From Lepisosteus oculatus (taxonomy: Eukaryota > Chordata > Actinopteri > Semionotiformes > Lepisosteidae), in contig NC_090698.1 in the NCBI RefSeq assembly GCF_040954835.1, positions 66,471,284 through 66,535,283 of the forward strand: a stretch of 64,000 nt of DNA, given 5' to 3'. The notes below the pieces were generated by a model that was not told the DNA's origin, did no database searches, and saw only the letters and a program-made list of their open reading frames with translations. Of the stretch, positions 62,707-64,000 are shown piece by piece; the first letter of the stretch is position 1, and each line of letters opens with the position of its first letter. The position numbers were made by a program, and so were the translations under genes.

Positions 62707-64000
62707 GTATGGGAAGCTATATTGGTGGGGTTTTGTAAAGCGCAACGCTGTCTTTCAGTGCATTGAAACCATGGTTGTTGCCTAGTTGCTTTTTTAGAAC
62801 AAATCTTGTTCAGTTAGTTCAGTTCTGGTCCTGTTGGTGTAGCTCTGAAGTCTAGGCCTCATTATTTACAGTTGGCTTCAGTGTGATTCTATACTATTGT
62901 GTGTGTATTTTGAATGTTTTGTGCTGTAAAATGGCGGCAAAAAATACAAAAAACATCACATTAAGTTTGTTTTTTGATCTTCATTTTCAACGTTTTTGCT
63001 GCACTTCCAGCATAAAATTTGAATCAAGTCTGATTATCTGTGGGTTGGCGCTTAGCTTTATATTACTTCAACAAGACCTTTCTTTTGATATTTTGTCTTG
63101 CTTGCTATCTCATTGTGATTTGTCAGGAAGATGTGTCTTGTACAATTGGAATGTCCTCTTAGCCATTTGACTATACTCATGTATAATGTGATTTAATACA
63201 ATTACAGTGAGGAAGCATAATTGTTTAAGCACAAGGAAGACCAGTTTACAGCTAAAAAGCTTGCTATATGCAGCTAAAAAGCTGTCTTTCGTAATCTACA
63301 AAGCTGTATTCCAGGATCCACCCAGGAGAATTAAAGTATACATAAATCTTTTAAGAATGATTCGGTGCAACACTGAATTCTACCATTGTTTCCAGGTATC
63401 TAGGTTAGGGAAGTGTTTTTAAAAGCAATTCATGATAGGTATTTCACACTGCAAATAATCATGATCAAATTGTGAACAAAAGAGAATTGTCACTCTCTTT
63501 TCCATGTTTTTAGAAAAACAAAATACCCAGACATTGGCAATCTAAAATATATATATAACAGTTTGATGTCATTTACAACTGACTGTGATGGTCACTTGTG
63601 TGATTTTTAACATTTTAATTCAGTTACTTGTTAGAGAGTTTATTGACAGTTAAATAGCAGGTCTTTGTAGCTCCCATGAACTCCTAACACAATTTGTTTG
63701 AGTCCTTTAAAATCCACAAAAGTCAACAAGCACAACTTCCCTGGTGCACTTTACTTGTCTGTGCTGACAAGCATCTGTATATGTGCCTGTTCTTAAGCCA
63801 CCCAGTCAATTTCTCATATTGTATCATTAAGTGAACCACTTTTTTTAGACTTTTTACTTGGTATTTAGTGAATGTGGTCAACATTGTATGACATACTTAA
63901 CATTAACCAGTTTAGCTCACTGGGAGGGTTCTCAGGCTATGTGATTGATGCCAGAGCAAAGTAGTGACTAGTAGGACTTCTGTAAGAATTTGTTTGTCTC
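62707..64000. other. Intron of the divergent gene, nothing recognised
   Basis: AT-rich sequence to the end of the window with no further exon fitting the frame, and no clear repeat. Confidence 0.5.

Overview
The window is nuclear DNA from a vertebrate, almost certainly a ray-finned fish. It has GT-AG spliced genes, long AT-rich introns and fish-type repeats: Tc1/mariner, 5S rRNA-derived and tRNA-derived SINEs, Penelope-like GIY-YIG elements, hAT-type MITEs and degraded LINE tails. The repeat mix is reminiscent of gar, bowfin or sturgeon rather than a compact teleost genome, but that is only an impression.

The main gene is ATP8B1, a class-1 P4-ATPase (phospholipid flippase), on the minus strand. 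I could place all 27 coding exons, from the start codon at 27815 to the stop at 3315. The exon lengths sum to 3720 nt, giving 1239 residues plus stop, and every junction keeps the frame. Human ATP8B1 has 1251 residues. The 3' UTR probably runs to about 2040. A likely non-coding first exon lies near 56169-56450, so intron 1 is about 28 kb, nearly half the window.

Layout: 1-2040 is intergenic with two 5S-SINE copies. 2041-27835 is the ATP8B1 body; its introns carry an apparently intact Tc1-like transposon (14517-16146), several SINEs and a hairpin-shaped Penelope-derived fragment. 27836-56168 is intron 1, with a dead Tc1-like copy (34390-35883), an hAT-type MITE with an 8-bp target duplication (33409-33666), a truncated Penelope-like element with its GIY-YIG domain (about 45975-46697) and older repeats. 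56170-60128 is the region between the two divergent genes, ending in a CpG-rich stretch. 60129-62706 holds the first four coding exons of a plus-strand gene I do not recognise, which continues past the window.

No prokaryotic-style system, CRISPR array or viral gene was seen. The points most worth checking are the intact Tc1 element, a GC-AG intron in ATP8B1 with a SINE 26 nt from its donor, the hairpin Penelope fragments with a hammerhead-like core, a possible alternative ATP8B1 first coding exon at 28116-28143, and the unidentified divergent gene.
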